Part shown: positions 5,496-5,655 of the stretch, in pieces
How the letters are laid out: every line of letters starts with the position of its first letter
Position numbering within the stretch: position 1 is the stretch's first letter
Assembly (NCBI GenBank): GCA_948759685.1
Contig: CAQBGY010000232.1
Location: forward strand, 1-5,655
Source: an uncultured Eubacterium sp.
GTDB lineage: Bacteria > Bacillota_A > Clostridia > Lachnospirales > Lachnospiraceae
Length of the DNA stretch: 5,655 nt
Direction of reading: 5' to 3'
Notes under the pieces: model-generated
Told to the model about the DNA's origin: nothing
Seen by the model: only the letters and a program-made list of their open reading frames with translations
Databases searched by the model: none
Position numbers and translations under genes: made by a program

Positions 5496-5546
5496 AAAGG
5501 CATACTTGCAGATTTTCTTATCTGTCTGTGTGCCTTTTGCTATTTT
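5496..5546 (+). terminator. Terminator-like hairpin in the leader of the sigma-like gene
   Basis: AAAGGCATAC (5496-5505) pairs with GTGTGCCTTT (5528-5537) with one G-U pair. CAGAT (5509-5513) pairs with ATCTG (5520-5524) to extend it past a symmetrical 3/3 internal loop, leaving a six-base apical loop. The descending arm runs into CCTTTTGCTATTTTC, a broken T-tract. It stands about 95 bases before the next start codon and after a putative leader peptide, so it is more likely a conditional terminator (attenuator) than the end of a gene. Confidence 0.55.
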
Positions 5547-5584
5547 CGATTGAAACAGTCAGTGGGTTGCCGTTCCCCGCCCTA

Positions 5585-5621
5585 CTCCGTTCAGAAATCA
5601 TTGCAAAAAATCTGAACGGAG
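5585..5621 (+). promoter_or_regulatory. Hairpin sequestering the ribosome binding site of the sigma-like gene
   Basis: CTCCGTTCAGA (5585-5595) pairs perfectly over 11 bp with TCTGAACGGAG (5611-5621) around a 15-base A-rich loop. The 3' arm contains GGAG, four of the five bases of the GGAGG (5618-5622) that sits eight bases before ATG 5631. When folded, the main Shine-Dalgarno is hidden. A second purine block, AAAGGAAG, is too close to the start to replace it well. The absence of a U-tract argues against a terminator. Confidence 0.6.
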
Positions 5622-5630
5622 GAAAGGAAG

Positions 5631-5655
5631 ATGGAAGTCACCATCAACATAGACG
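5631..5655 (+). CDS. Start of a probable sigma-70-like factor gene (partial, 8 codons)
   Basis: ATG at 5631 follows GGAGG (5618-5622) at eight bases and opens MEVTINID, running off the right edge. From memory, several sigma-70-like regulators in Firmicute conjugative elements begin with a very similar M-x-VTI-x-ID stretch and lie beside an XRE regulator. Eight residues are too few for a firm call. The careful leader control upstream would suit a regulator that switches on transfer or mobilization genes. Confidence 0.45.

Larger units (their letters stand above)
102..5655 (+). mobile_element. Serine-recombinase transposon inserted in virD4 (left end and body; right end not in window)
   Basis: Coupling-protein homology stops near base 101. 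It is followed at once by a non-coding end with an inverted repeat, a large serine recombinase, a TnpV-like gene, efflux cargo and an XRE/sigma-type control region. A recombinase next to one terminus is typical of the Tn4451/Tn4453 (TnpX) group, and Tn5397 (TndX) uses a related enzyme. These enzymes recombine at a GA dinucleotide; a GA lies at 102-103, but the empty target would be needed to call it the crossover. No remainder of virD4 and no copy of the left-end repeat appears before the right edge, so the element extends past the window. Whether it is mobilizable cannot be seen here. Confidence 0.65.

Noticed and set aside
1..5655. CRISPR arrays, tRNA or rRNA genes, toxin-antitoxin pairs
   Set aside because: No regularly spaced repeats, cloverleaf-like segments, rRNA sequence, or small toxin/antitoxin gene pairs were seen; the XRE gene has no toxin partner beside it.

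Overview
The window looks like a piece of nested mobile DNA from a low-to-mid-GC Firmicute, most likely a gut Clostridia member (Lachnospiraceae, Clostridioides and relatives). The assignment rests on strong AAGGAGG-type ribosome binding sites, the gene families present and their arrangement; the species cannot be read from the sequence. All family names come from recognising protein sequence by eye, with no database search.

Left edge (1-195): an open frame entering from the left reads as an internal part of a VirD4/TraG-type conjugation coupling protein. It breaks off near base 101, runs five codons into foreign sequence and stops. From about base 102 a second element begins. Its end carries a 15-bp perfect inverted repeat with a long imperfect stem, just before a large serine recombinase gene. 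The simplest reading is a TnpX/TndX-type transposon inserted in virD4 of a larger integrative conjugative element. The right end of the inner element lies outside the window.

Mobility module (196-2522): a 626-aa large serine recombinase and a 117-aa TnpV-like protein, probably one transcript, closed by a hairpin that may terminate transcription from both sides.

Cargo module (2538-4911): a PadR-type regulator on the minus strand faces away from a MepA-like MATE multidrug efflux gene. The 123-bp gap between them holds two related 17-bp near-palindromes. One fits exactly into the spacer of the efflux promoter and overlaps the regulator promoter, so the regulator probably represses both genes. 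A small cysteine-rich KTR zinc-ribbon gene follows, possibly translationally coupled to a 21-codon frame, and then a hairpin terminator.

Control module (4916-5655): an XRE-family regulator on the minus strand diverges from a gene whose first codons (MEVTINID) appear at the right edge and resemble sigma-70-like factors of Firmicute conjugative elements. Between them are 355 bases with a likely promoter pair, an 18-codon leader frame with a well-spaced ribosome binding site, several hairpins including a terminator-like one, and a final 11-bp hairpin that buries the downstream gene's GGAG. This looks like a two-stage (transcriptional and translational) switch and is the part most worth following up.
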